Below are positions 36,701 to 47,349 of a stretch of DNA of 64,000 nucleotides, piece after piece (positions within the stretch are counted from its first letter, which is position 1; every line of letters starts with the position of its first letter). Below the pieces are notes generated by a model that worked only from the letters and a program-made list of their open reading frames with translations, did not search any database and was not told where the DNA came from. Both the position numbers and the translations under genes were made by a program. The stretch is from Citrus sinensis (Eukaryota; Streptophyta; Magnoliopsida; Sapindales; Rutaceae), in contig NC_068561.1 in assembly GCF_022201045.2 (NCBI RefSeq), forward strand, positions 15,711,001-15,775,000, given 5' to 3'.

Positions 36701-36982
36701 TATTAAAAAATTAAAACACATTTAGAGCACCTGGATACTGAAATCGCCGTCGAGAGAGACGTTATGAGACTCCTCGGTGAGGAAATCGCCGGAGGAAGCA
36801 GCGGGGACGCGACCTTCGAGCATCACCTGGCGCTCACTACGATCGAGATCCGAAGCCAGCGCCGCCAAATCGAACTCCGAGAAAAACGGACCTTGTAACA
36901 CCGTGTTCACGCAATGCACCGCGCATAGCTTCGACTCTTGTACCTCGTGGTACAACATCCCTCCGTTGCTCGCCCCTTCCAT
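33732..36982 (-). CDS. ATXN3: Ataxin-3 homologue (Josephin deubiquitinase)
   Basis: Cysteine protease that removes or edits ubiquitin chains. Two minus-strand exons, 36982-36731 and 34337-33732, give 285 residues, close to other plant ataxin-3 proteins. The 2393-bp intron holds nothing recognisable. The Josephin domain (about 10-190) has Cys20 in the SKLCAVHCVN block, His125 in HDHWFCIRK and an Asp140 in YNFDSL at the third catalytic position. Human ataxin-3 has Asn there with the same 15-residue spacing from His. A ubiquitin-interacting motif follows (EEADRLLEMEDEDLKAAIAASL, about 230-250). There is no polyglutamine tract. The start Met is MEGASNGGMLYHEVQ; an in-frame ATG upstream at 37021 would add a hydrophobic leader not typical of the family. 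Confidence 0.95.
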
Positions 36983-37443
36983 TAATAAAAAAAACAAACT
37001 CTTATGTGCACCAGGTAACAAAACCTAGATTTTTTTTTTTCTATTTGCGATATTATTGTAACGGCGGGTTTCTTAGGAAAGGTTTTTCAGTTTCGAATGT
37101 TCGATGGAGAGAAGAGGAAGATGAGGGAAAAGAATTTATAATTTTATTCATTAAATAAATATAAATATATAATCGGTATTTGCTTTGCTTGGCGTGACTT
37201 GAAGAAAGTAAGGAGTCATTGAGAACGCGTACTGAGGGTTTCAGACTTGCCAACTTGCAAGCAGTGAAGGAAGCGCTTTTCCTCCATACTGTTTTCCTTT
37301 CCGTAAAAATTGGGTGTTTTTTTTTTGGAAGGAACGTAATAAAAGTGCCTTTTAAATTAAAAAAATAAATTAGCTATTTTTTTTCCCTTATAAAACGCTA
37401 TCCAATTAAAGTAAAAATTGGACAATATAATTATTTTCAAGTA
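36983..37443. other. Josephin gene promoter and AT-rich flank
   Basis: Leader and promoter of the minus-strand Josephin gene, then AT-rich DNA up to the fold-back element. No second gene seen. Confidence 0.3.
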
Positions 37444-38075
37444 GGAGAATTATTTCTTTATTATTTTTCTTTTATTATATGTATATTTAACTATTATAAA
37501 ATTTTAACATATATTTTCTATCATTTTTATTTTTAAATTTATATTAATGAACTACTTTGACAATAAAAATAACTATTTTACCCCTATATGAATTAAAAAA
37601 AATTTATTCTATAAAATTTTAAAAGATATAAAAATTACAATTATAAGAATACCCCTAAATTCAATAAAATAAATAAATGTTAAAATCTAAGATGATAATT
37701 TTTAAATGAAATTATAATTATAAAAAATAACATCTTGTAATTACGATTTTTTGTAATTATAATTTTATTTAATTTTTGTAATTAAATTAAGTGGAGAGAA
37801 ATTTACAAAAATTAATATGAAGAGAAAAGCTCCCTATAATTATTGTAAGCTTTCCTATAATTAATATTAAGAAGATTTCTTATACAAATTAAATGAAATT
37901 ATGATTACACAAAATTAACATTATATTTTTTAAATGAAATTATATTTACAATAAATTAACATATTTGATTTAAGATTTATTTATTTTATTAAATTAAAGA
38001 ATATTTTTAGAATTATAATTTTTATTTTTCAAAATTTTGTAGAACAAAATGATCTTTTAATTCATTTAGGGATAA

Positions 38076-38855
38076 TGTTAAGTAAATACAAGCACCAGGT
38101 CGGTCATGCTATTATTTCCACCCCGGCGTGGATCACCTCAGCCTATGGTACGAGCCGAACACAGGGACAAGCATAAACCGACCAGAGGGGAACCCCTGAC
38201 AAGCATAAACCGACCAGAGGGGAACCCCTGCTAGGGGAATGTACCGACCAGAGGTATACACCGAGCCAATACCTGTCCCCCAGAAAGCGGGAACACGATC
38301 CCACAGAACCACGGCCGTTACGCTGTTCCCAGAACACAGAATCGCGGCCGCTATGCTTTTCACAGAACACAGAATTGCGACCGTTACGCTTTTTCCAGAA
38401 CCGTTGAAGGACACGTAAGTCCCCACGTTTGCGACAATGCAACGGTTAGAGTCCCGTGAGGGGCTGCCACTACCCGAAAAAGGGGGGGATGAAGGGCAAA
38501 CGGAAAGGTGGGGACAGCGGCTATAAAAGAAAAGGAACTCAACGGAGAAAAGGACAGAAAAACTGAGAGAGGGAAAACGCTGCCAAATTGCAACCAGATC
38601 ATTTTCTTACAAATTTCAGATAAACTTCTTGAACCCAAATTGATTTGTTTTCCCGTAAACACCTTGAGCTAACTTAGGCATCGGAGGGTTTACGCCGGCA
38701 AAACCACCGGTGTCTCTGATCCGTTTTTTGTGAGTGCAGGCTTATTTAGAGAGAGGAGGGCGATTCCAATCTTAGCGAACGAGTAACAGTAGATAACACA
38801 AGCGTTGGTGAAAGAATCTGGTCGGCTAAAAGGCGAGCAGATTTCAGCATCAACA
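38076..38855 (+). repeat. 5' LTR of Tat-type element
   Basis: 780 bp, TGTTAAG...CATCAACA, canonical TG..CA. It contains two copies of an AAGCATAAACCGACCAGAGG unit and three copies of a 33-bp CAGAACACAGAATCGCGGCC-type unit. A TATA box CTATAAAAG lies at about 38521-38529. Confidence 0.95.
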
Positions 38856-38856
38856 T

Positions 38857-38875
38857 TTTGGCGCCGTCTGTGGGG
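38857..38875 (+). promoter_or_regulatory. Primer binding site of Tat-type element
   Basis: TTTGGCGCCGTCTGTGGGG follows the 5' LTR by one base. The TGGCGCCGT core is the common primer motif of Tat/Athila-type Ty3/gypsy elements. The donor tRNA is not certain. Confidence 0.75.
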
Positions 38876-38935
38876 ACCTGGATAAAAAGCTACCACCGAA
38901 TTAGCACTTACCGGAGAGACAGAGAACAAGTAGAC

Positions 38936-39050
38936 ATGGATTTGTCAAGGAAGGACGCTTTGAGGGAGGATAACGAATTGAGGGAAACAATCACCCTTCG
39001 GGAAATTGCAAATGAAGCTCGAAAGAGGGTGACGCAAGATCGATTGGAAC
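38936..39050 (+). pseudogene. gag N-terminal remnant of Tat-type element
   Basis: MDLSRKDALREDNELRETIT...RVTQDRLERN starts at the first ATG after the primer site, where gag begins in this clade. It then breaks abruptly into integrase C-terminal sequence near 39050-39058, in another frame. Assignment as gag rests on position and charge-rich character, not on a recognised domain. Confidence 0.55.
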
Positions 39051-39056
39051 GGAATA

Positions 39057-39399
39057 TTTCAACGAGGAGCAAAATGACGAGCAGATCTGCTTAAACCTAG
39101 ACTTGCTTGAGGAGAAGAGGGCAGGGGCATCGCAGAAAGTGGCCCAGTGTCAGCAAAGGATGATGCGTTATTACAACAAGAACGTACGCGTGAGACAATT
39201 CCGAGCAGGAGATTGGGTACTTAGGAAGGTGAACCAAAACACCAGGGAACCTAACCACGGCGCCCTTGGCCCGAAGTGGGAAGGCCCGTACAGGGTGATA
39301 CGCGCCACTGGACCAGGAGCTTATAAGTTAGCATACCAGGATAGGCGAGACGTGAAAAGGTCGTGGAACGCCGAGCACTTGAAGAAATATTTCCAGTAA
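39057..39399 (+). pseudogene. Integrase C-terminal tail of Tat-type element
   Basis: Reads FNEEQNDEQICLNLDLLEEKR, then QQRMMRYYNKNVRVRQFRAGDWVLRKV, LGPKWEGPYRVIRATGPGAYKL and WNAEHLKKYFQ, stop. This is the conserved tail of Ty3/gypsy integrases, with the GDWVLRKV and KWEGPYRV blocks. The upstream HHCC and DDE core is missing through the internal deletion that fused it to the gag start. Confidence 0.9.
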
Positions 39400-39561
39400 G
39401 CAAAATGCTCTACTGAATTCTCGTTCTGACAAGTTATTTCTGTTAAATGCATGATAGCCTGTTGTACATGCATATATTCTATGTTTTTTGTAAGGCATTC
39501 AAATTTCAATAAAGATGAATTCAGCATGAAGTCCCTTGGTAGCAAGACCAGTAAAAATATT

Positions 39562-40152
39562 ACTAAGGCAACAAAGTGCCTGTTTCTGCTCGGTCAAACG
39601 AAAGACCAGCAGCTAATCTAGTAAGGCAAGAGAGTGCCCGCTTCTGCTTGGTCAAACGAAAGACCAGCAGCTAATCTACTAAAGCGAGTAAGTGCCTGCT
39701 TCTGCTCGGTCAAACGAAAGACCAGCAGCTAATCTACTAAGGCAAGAAAATGCCTGGTTCTGCTCGGTCAACGAAGACCAGCAGCTAAATTCTCGAAAGT
39801 TTCGCTAAGGCAAGAAAATGCCTGTTTCTGCTCGGTGAACAAAAGACCAGCAGCTAAAGATACGAAAATTCTACGAAGGCAACAAAGTGCCTGCTTCTGC
39901 TCGGTCAACAAAGAACCAGCAGCTAATTTTTCGTAAATTTTATTAAGGCAAATAAGTGCCTGCTTCTGCTCGGTCAACAAAGGACCAGCAGCTAATTTTT
40001 CGTAAATTTTATTAAGGCAAATAAGTGCCTGCTTCTGCTCGGTCAACAAAGGACCAGCAGCTAATTTTTCGTAAATTTTATTAAGGCAAATGAGTGTCTG
40101 CTTCTGCTCGGTCAACGAAAGACCAGCATCTAATTTTTTGAAAAATTTTGCT
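39562..40152. repeat. Nine-unit tandem array in retrotransposon 3' region
   Basis: Units begin AAGGCAA, pass through GTGCCTGCTTCTGCTCGGTCA and end GACCAGCAGCTAAT. The first units are about 57-59 bp. Later units are about 69 bp, having gained a TTTTTCGTAAATTTTATT-type spacer, and two adjacent 69-bp units are almost identical. The array lies between the integrase stop and the 3' end of the antisense gene. A long minus-strand frame here (39768-40238) is just the translated repeat. Confidence 0.93.
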
Positions 40153-40267
40153 AAATGCAAGTAAACACCAGACAAGAGATCCAATAGAAAGTATCTGGAA
40201 ATCTCATAAATGTTCAATTCTTTATCAAACGAATACAACTCAAGAGTTCATACAAAAAAAAGGGGGC

Positions 40268-42404
40268 CTAAAGATTATGAGAGTCAGCGGCTCCAGCAGC
40301 TGAAAGATCAGCGACCTCGGGAGGTAAAGGGTCAGCAATCTCAGGAGGTGGGAGATCAGCATTACCGGGAGGTCCAGGCACGGACCCTTGACCTACTTCG
40401 AAAGCACGTCCCCCAATTTCCTCCTCCTGCGCCCTATCCAAAGGAGCCACCACCTGATCCTGCTCACCCTGCTCCTTATCTCCATGGCTGGCCCCAGCCA
40501 TATACCTCTCCACCCCATATTCCAGCTTGCTCATGTCGAGCTCGGGGTATTCTTCCTTGAGTACAGACATGATACACTTATAGCTGAAAGCAACCCCGGA
40601 GTTGTACTCAGCATCCAACCGATCATCCACATCAGCGGATTTGCCTTTCTCTTCAGCCAGCTGGTCACTCAGGGATTTGATCTCTCCCTCAAGGGTGGTC
40701 CTCAAAGTATCCCTTTCACTTTGAGCAACTTGAAGGTCAGACTTTAGGCCACCCAACTCGTCCTCAAGATTGGAGGAGGTGGACTCAGCAACCGCAACCT
40801 TCTCCGCCAGCTCCAACATCTGCTGATTCAGTTCGGCCAGCTTCTCCTTGGAACGATCAGCAGAGTCAGCTTTCTTCTTCAGCTCCTGATTGTCAGCTTG
40901 AAGCTTCCTCTCATGGCGCACAGCCCCGGCCTTGTAACACGAAACCATGGTGGCCAGCCTGAAGGATACTCTCTGAACAGAAGCAGCCAACTCTGAGAGG
41001 TCCATACTCTAAATGTCCTTCACCATCTTGGGCCCCACCGATCTTTTGTAATCCTTCTGATACAAGCTCAGGTAGTCGCCTTGTTCCCGAGATGGCAGAG
41101 GGGAGGATCGGTCCCCAGACTGGAGGCTGACCTCGGGACTCTTGTCAGAAGTTCTTTCCCCACCACTCTTACGGGGCGGGGGAGGGGGCAGAGCATGAAC
41201 AGGAGCCTTGGATGGGCCTACGCTGGTTTTCTTCGGAGGAGGAGGTGGGTTGCTGGAGCTGCCTGAAGCTCGACCACGCTTTCTGGTCATAGCACTGAGA
41301 ATCTTGTTATCCATCCCGGCAGCTATATCCACTAAGCCCGAGCCGACCAGACTTGTTGGTGACAGGAGATCTTGGCAGGTAGACGCGTTCAATAGAGCCG
41401 TTTCCACCTGAAGCAAAGGCCGATCTTCAAGCCCCCCAATCAGACCCCACGATTCTGAAATAGCACAAAAGGTTAAAGAACCCAATAAGTAGCAATTTTA
41501 TCAATAATATAGGCAAAAATGAACGACCTGGGGTGACAAAATTCGTTGGAAGGTAAATATCACCACCCAGCGAGTGAGCTGCTGGACACCAATTCCCCCC
41601 AGCAAAGAAGAATTTGTTCTTCCAATTTTTGCATGAGGAGGGGAAGCCGGTGATTGGTTTCCTCTTCGCAGAGCTCGACATGAAATAATACCAGCCTGCT
41701 TCCCTCGGGCTACTCCTCAGCTGGTATAGATGCTTCACTTCAACAAGGGAGGGCTCCTCTGATTCACACCTCTTCTACAACACATACATAGCCGAGAGAA
41801 CCCTCCATCCATTGGGATGTAGCTGACCTGGGGCCAGGTGCATACCACCCAATATCTTAGCAAAATAACGTTGAAGGGGCAGCCGAGCTCCTAATTTGAA
41901 GCTCTCCAGGTGCATCGTCATATACCCCCGCGGAGGCCGACTGGGGACGTCACCTTTTCCTGGAACTACCAGGAGAACCTCTGAAGGAATGTCGTAAAGG
42001 TTCCTCAGCTTGAACAGATCGGTTTCGGTGGTAGCACAAGCTGTGTAGTCAATAGGGTAAGAATCCGCCTCTGCCCTATGACCAAGATGCCTTCTTTGAG
42101 GAGGTCTGCTCGGTCCGGAACTGCTCCCCTCACCATCACCGACTCCTTCAGGAACCCTAACCCCACCATAGCTGTGGTTCTCACCAAAGCCCGAAGCAGG
42201 TCCGCCTCTATTACCTACAAACTCTATTTCGGGGGAAGGAAAGACAACTAAGGGGCGTGGATACTCAAGGGTATCCCTCCCATGGGAAGGATCTACACTA
42301 CTGGAGGGACCTAAGAAGTCGGTGGGTATTGGCACGTTGAGGCCTGAACTCTCCGATTCTTCATCACTCTCATCAGCAATCAACTTTCCTCTCCGATTTG
42401 ACAT
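40268..42404 (-). pseudogene. Antisense ORF with gypsy-type transposon (PF04195-like) domain and coiled coil
   Basis: Two minus-strand exons, 42404-41528 and 41454-40268, are joined by a short GT-AG intron that keeps frame: 688 codons. The start is MSNRRGKLIADESDEESE. Residues of about 145-290 match the putative gypsy-type transposon domain found in plant aORFs. Examples are LYDIPSEVLLVVPG, RPPRGYMTMHLESFKLGARLP, LHPNGWRVLSAMYVL, GWYYFMSS and NWKNKFFFAGGNW. After a Pro-rich linker (PPPPPKK, PPPPPRK) comes a coiled coil of about 120 residues (ERKLQADNQELKKK...LSDQLAEEKGK) and an acidic tail. Two in-frame TAG codons interrupt it, at 41777-41775 (where relatives have Trp) and 41011-41009. Otherwise it is open, so decay is slight. 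Function in the clade is unknown. Confidence 0.82.
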
Positions 42405-43015
42405 ATCGGAATCCCAAAAGAAAATAGAGAAAACTCGAGTATATGGACACAAAGAGGGCAACACAGAACCCAATCAACAACAACCAGAGGAGAAGTTAAA
42501 AGCAATACCTGGATTGAACTGTCACTGAAGGCGCGGCCGTGATAGAGAAAAAATCCAGCAAGTGGATACTCCAGACACGAGAAGTGTAAGCAAAGTTCAG
42601 AGAGGGGGTTAAGTAACGACGGAGAGACGAGTAACAAAACGATGACGATGTGAGTCTAGGGATTTGAAACGAAAAAGGGGAAACGAAGGCATTTAAAGTG
42701 ATGGAGACGCCAGCTCACTCACCGTACATCGAGGACAGATAACCCGTCGTTTCAAATTTCAAATACGAAGAGTCTGGAGATGCCACGTCACTAACCGTTA
42801 CAAAAGGCCAGGGTAGATGTAAGCCCAGATATGCAATGGGCACGTGTTCATTTAGGCCCATGCTCAGGTCGGAATCTCCTCAGAAGAAAAATGATATCTC
42901 AGATCCGTCCCATTAGACAGAAGACCAGAGGAAAAACCCCAGAATGGATAAGATCCGACTATCAGTTTCTACTCTTGACTCATTTCACTCGCAGGACCAG
43001 AAACTGGGGGACTGG

Positions 43016-43828
43016 TGTTAAGTAAATACAAGCACCAGGTCGGTCATGCTATTATTTCCACCCCGGCGTGGATCACCTCAGCCTATGGTACGAGCCGAAC
43101 ACAGGGACAAGCATAAACCGACCAGAGGGGAACCCCTGACAAGCATAAACCGACCAGAGGGGAACCCCTGTTAGGGGAATGTACCGACCAGAGGTATACA
43201 CCGAGCCGATACCTGTCCCCCAGAAAGCGGGAACACGATCCCACAGAACCACGGCCGTTACGCTGTTCCCAGAACACAGAATCGCGGCCGTTACGCTTTT
43301 CCTAGAACACAGAATCGCGGCCGCTATGCTTTTCACAGAACACAGAATTGCAACCGTTACGCTTTTCCCAGAACCGTTGAAGGACACGTAAGTCCCCACG
43401 TTTGCGACAATGCAACGGTTAGAGTCCCGTGAGGGGCTGCCACTACCCGAAAAAGGGGGGGATGAAGGGCAAACGGAAAGGTGGGGACAGCGGCTATAAA
43501 AGAAAAGGAACTCAACGGAGAAAAGGACAGAAAAACTGAAAGAGGGAAAACGCTGCCAAATTGCAACCAGATCATTTTCTTACAAATTTCAGATAAACTT
43601 CTTAAACCCAAATTGATTTGTTTTCCCGTAAACACCTTGAGCTAACTTAGGCATCGGAGGGTTTACGCCGGCAAAACCACCGGTGTCTCTGATCCGTTTT
43701 TTGTGAGCGCAGGCTTATTTAGAGAGAGGAGGGCGATTCCAATTTTAGCGAACGAGTAACAGTAGATAACACAAGCGTTGGTGAAAGAATCTGGTCGGCT
43801 AAAAGACGAGCAGATTTCAGCATCAACA
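43016..43828 (+). repeat. 3' LTR of Tat-type element
   Basis: 813 bp. Compared with the 5' LTR it has one extra 33-bp unit (four instead of three) near 43270-43370 and about nine point differences. It is preceded by the purine-rich AAACTGGGGGACTGG, the likely polypurine tract. Confidence 0.95.
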
Positions 43829-44265
43829 GATAAAATGATCATTTTTTAATGTTAAAATAGTTGATTGATACAAATTTAAAAATAAAAATAATATAAAATA
43901 TATGTCAAAATTTTATAGTGACTAGGCAAACATATAACAAAAAAAAAAAAAAAAAGTGAAGCAAAGATAATTTTCCTTTCAGGTATATACTTTAGTAGTA
44001 GGAGTTGTTTGGCGTTTTGGCATTTGGCCATTATTATTATTATAAAAAAGATAACGCCTATGATATAATATAGATGCTTTCAGGTTGGAATGAGATAAAA
44101 AGATAGCTAACAGTTTCCAGCTCTGCATCACATAAATTAGAAAAATGCAACATTCTGCATTCAAGTGGTCAAGTATACTAAGAAAAATACTACATTTTTA
44201 ATGCAAATACAAAATGGGATGATCTTCTCAGTATGGCTCCTTTAGCTTCTGAGCAGGGAAAAATC

Positions 44266-47200
44266 TCAGAAAAGCAGGTCATAATGGTTTCTACCACTGT
44301 ACAGAAGCCTCACTACTTTCCTTGGCTTTCCATTTCTTGAGCCTCTTCGAAACTCGGCTCCATACTCTGCAATGGGAATAAAACCAGAGCCCCCTCCACC
44401 ACCTCTATGCTGCAATGACATAAGAAAACCTATAATTAGACAACCATCAAGATTCAAATGGAATAATTATAAAAAGTAAAGACAAACTAAAATTAGAAAA
44501 AGATTATGAAGAATTGATTTTGTTCATTCTGGGGGCGGCAAAGCAATGCATGTTATGAATATAGTCTTATGTTCATAATTCTGAGCATTGAATAGCAATG
44601 ATAATGGAAGCAAGGGGATCAGCAGCTGAAACAAAGCAAACAGAACTGGACTACTCTTCATTAAACATCGTCCAGAATTCAATGGACCCATAGTCCCATA
44701 CCCTCTCATAGCCAATATACAATTGGACTTGTTAAAGTTCAACGAACTTTCTTAGTTTCTATACATACAGCTGATTGGATGCACAGAAGGCAATGTAAGG
44801 ACAATCACAATCATTGTCCATGGAATTTTTTCAGCAGTTGTAAAACTAGTTCTTGTAGTTTAATCAAGACAGTTCATTAAAAGGAAAGCCGAAAGAAAGT
44901 CACTGCACATTGACTAGGTCAAGCTGAAATAAGGCAACTAAATCAGCATTCAAAATTTGACCAGTCCCCATACCTCATGCTCCGGTATGTAAACAACGAT
45001 TGGCTGACTGCACAATTTCGACAACACCTGAGTTAGAATTCATAATGAGTGGTCAGCATTCGATGTTTCACACAGAAGCATCAATATATCATTGCATGCA
45101 AATAAACACATTCATATGCAAACAGAGGAAAAGAGATACAAATACATAGTTCATGGCTACAGATTGCTTGTCGTAAGAAATAAATTAAAACTCCAATGGT
45201 AGTTTTCTGCCATTCCATTTGAAAAAATAATACCATAACACCTTCTACACATTTGTAAAAATAACAAAAGATGTTCGATGCATCAACATCGGCCAAAAGA
45301 GTTATGCATTTCAATAACCAAAGAAATAGACAGAAGCTTATACAAACATGATGAGATGGATTATTGTGCAGTTGGTTGGAAACGTCAATCTTAATCACCC
45401 TAAAAGATAAGGCAGTACAAATCATCTCAGAGCTAGAGCACCAACGCTCCATGACCAAAAGAACGAACACTAGTCGTATCCAAGGCTTTAGCTATCCTCA
45501 GGAGGGTTGGTTTTAGTCGCCCAACTGCCACCTCTACAAATTCAATCTTGCAAACTCACAAAATTATATACTTCTATATTTTTCTTGAGCAATTACCAAA
45601 CCAGATGAAAAGTAATTAAAAAAAAGGGTCATCACCACTGATGAAGGGAAGGAAGGGAAGGGAAAAAGCAAATTTGCATTTAACAGGTGCTAACCAGTAG
45701 TTCTGACTCTCCTCCCCAAAAGTCAGATCTTCCAATGCGCTGGCAGTAACTGCAGAAAGACGTAAATTAGTATGTTGAACAGATTGAAGAATGACTAGAG
45801 GCTAAAGTATACTCCCGAATACAAAGAAATAAAAGAACTTTCAAGATATGTTATAAGATCAAAGACCTACCGTTTTAAGGACTCATCAATAGTAATTGCG
45901 ATTAATGCTTCTTCATACTGCCGGCGTTCACTACCACTGTCACATATAACCTCCTTTACAGCCATTCGCAAATCATCTGCATTTGTAAAAAACAATGGAA
46001 AAGCTATGTACCCAGAACTCGGGGCTGATCAGAACCATTTCTTAGATTTTTTTTTTTAAAAAAAGAGTAGACATAATTATTCGAACAGCTCAAGTTTCTC
46101 ATTGAATTAAAACAGATTAAAAACTAATCCAAGCAGAAGTCTCCATTCTACGCAAGCCATGCATAAAAGAAAAAGATTGCTAAATTGCCAAAGTTCTTCC
46201 TTTCAAGACAACCATTGAATGATATCACCCAAAAAAAAAAAAAAAGAGAGAGAGAACCATTGAATTGAAAACAGAAAAAAAATCTTCATCAATCCCACTC
46301 AATTACACAATTTACAAATGAAACATTCCCTAGTTGCCAAATGATGCGCACGCACTAAACACAAAGAATGAAAAATCCATTGAAATGTCATATAAAATGA
46401 TCAGGTAGGATCATATTAAATAATTATTGATTGACATTCACATCGGAGGAAATAAATAAAAATATCCAAACATACCCGCATCCTCTCTCTCATCCCGTGA
46501 GTTAAGAGTGATACCCTTGTTTAAAGCCATCCCTTTGACCTAATTCATCAATTAGGGTTCAGTTCAGAAGGCAACAAAAAATATATCCTTGAGGCAAGGT
46601 TTAAGTTCAATTTTTACAAATTACTAAATAACAAACAAAATGTAATTGAAAAAAATAAAAATCAACACAGTAGCTTTGCTCAAATCAATCAGACGAACCA
46701 TAAATGGAATTTTTATTTACCACCAAAAAGTTAAAAGCAAAAGAGATACCAGTGCTCTAAATAGACAGCGTCCATCCCCAGTAACTCTCTGAACTGAATA
46801 ACGCTCAACCTTTTTCATCGCTGGCGAGCCACCACCTCTAAAAACCAAAATTTATGGAATATATCATAGATTAAAATTAAGAAAAAGTCTAATTTTCAGA
46901 ACTAAATTGTAGAACTTTACATACAATCACTTATGACTTTTTTTTTAGTATATCAAATACAACTTAATTTTGAAAATTAGCCAAAACAATTCCAGTTGCA
47001 TTAAACGAAACCGCTAAATTGCAACAAATGTGGACAAGTTCAAAGTTTATGAGTCATTAGGATTTTTTTTTTCCTTTTAACGAGGAAAAATATAACTCAC
47101 AGTGGAGGTCCAATTCTTGCGAAGAATAAATTATTGCTGTCTCTGTGGAACGCCGTGGGAAATGTTTGGGAATTTGGATTTGAAATTGAAGCAACAGGCG

Positions 47201-47349
47201 AAGAGACAAGTTCGAATTTTGCAACTCCAAGTCTCAATTGCTCAAGAATCCCCTCTGCATTAATCATTTGTGTAAAAAAATAGCTACGAAAATAAAAGAA
47301 AAAAAAATTCAAGCTTAGGAAGTGAAGTACCAGTTGGATTGTCCGCCAT
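44266..47349 (-). CDS. OTU3: OTU-domain deubiquitinase
   Basis: Cysteine protease of the OTU family that cleaves ubiquitin chains. Eight minus-strand exons (47349-47331, 47254-47101, 46837-46750, 46539-46476, 45976-45871, 45749-45695, 45027-44974, 44409-44266) give 227 residues, the size of plant OTU3. The first exon codes only MADNPT plus one base. The catalytic loop is GDGRCLF, with Asp79 and Cys82; the His box is SGRNHYDLLF, with His222. Family blocks between them are VKGMALNKGITL, DDLRMAVKEVICDS, GRSDFWGGESELLVLSKLCSQPIVVYIPEHE and FIPIAEYGAEFRRGS. All junctions are GT-AG. The N-terminal 60 residues lack a known domain. Assignment to OTU3 rather than another small plant OTU is from memory of the overall pattern; the OTU assignment itself is firm. 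Confidence 0.93.

Larger units (their letters stand above)
38076..43828 (+). mobile_element. Ty3/gypsy Tat-type LTR retrotransposon, internally deleted
   Basis: LTRs 38076-38855 and 43016-43828 are flanked by a perfect 5-bp duplication GATAA (38071-38075 and 43829-43833). Plus-strand content is a primer site, a gag start fragment and an integrase tail. These are followed by a tandem array and a long antisense gene between pol and the 3' LTR. That plan is known in the Tat/Ogre/Grande branch of plant Ty3/gypsy. Protease, RT, RNase H and the integrase core are absent, so it cannot move without help in trans. The LTRs differ by about nine substitutions plus one 33-bp repeat unit by eye. Confidence 0.92.
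37444..43976. mobile_element. Fold-back (Mutator-like) element split by an LTR retrotransposon
   Basis: Left end GGAGAATTATTTCTT and right end (reverse complement) GGAAAATTATCTTTG begin long inverted repeats. The blocks ATAAAATTTTAACATATATTTT and ATTTTTATTTTTAAATTT recur in the same order on both arms. Flanks are TTTCAAGTA (37435-37443) and TTTCAGGTA (43977-43985), a 9-bp target duplication with one mismatch, as expected for Mutator-like elements. Without the LTR element (38076-43828 plus one 5-bp duplication) the fold-back element is about 775 bp. Its arms of about 250 bp extend through 37960-38075, so the LTR element landed inside the right arm. No transposase. Confidence 0.75.

Noticed and set aside
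38280-38420. CRISPR-like regularly spaced 33-bp repeats
   Set aside because: The units are contiguous minisatellite repeats within a plant LTR without unique spacers.
38858-39094. A 78-codon gene after the 5' LTR
   Set aside because: It is the gag start remnant running over the deletion junction; the first part overlaps the primer site and no independent gene is supported.
39768-40238. 156-codon minus-strand frame with a 23-residue repeat (ICLNKIYEKLAAGPLLTEQKQAL)
   Set aside because: It is the translation of the 69-bp tandem array; a unit length divisible by three keeps the frame open by chance.
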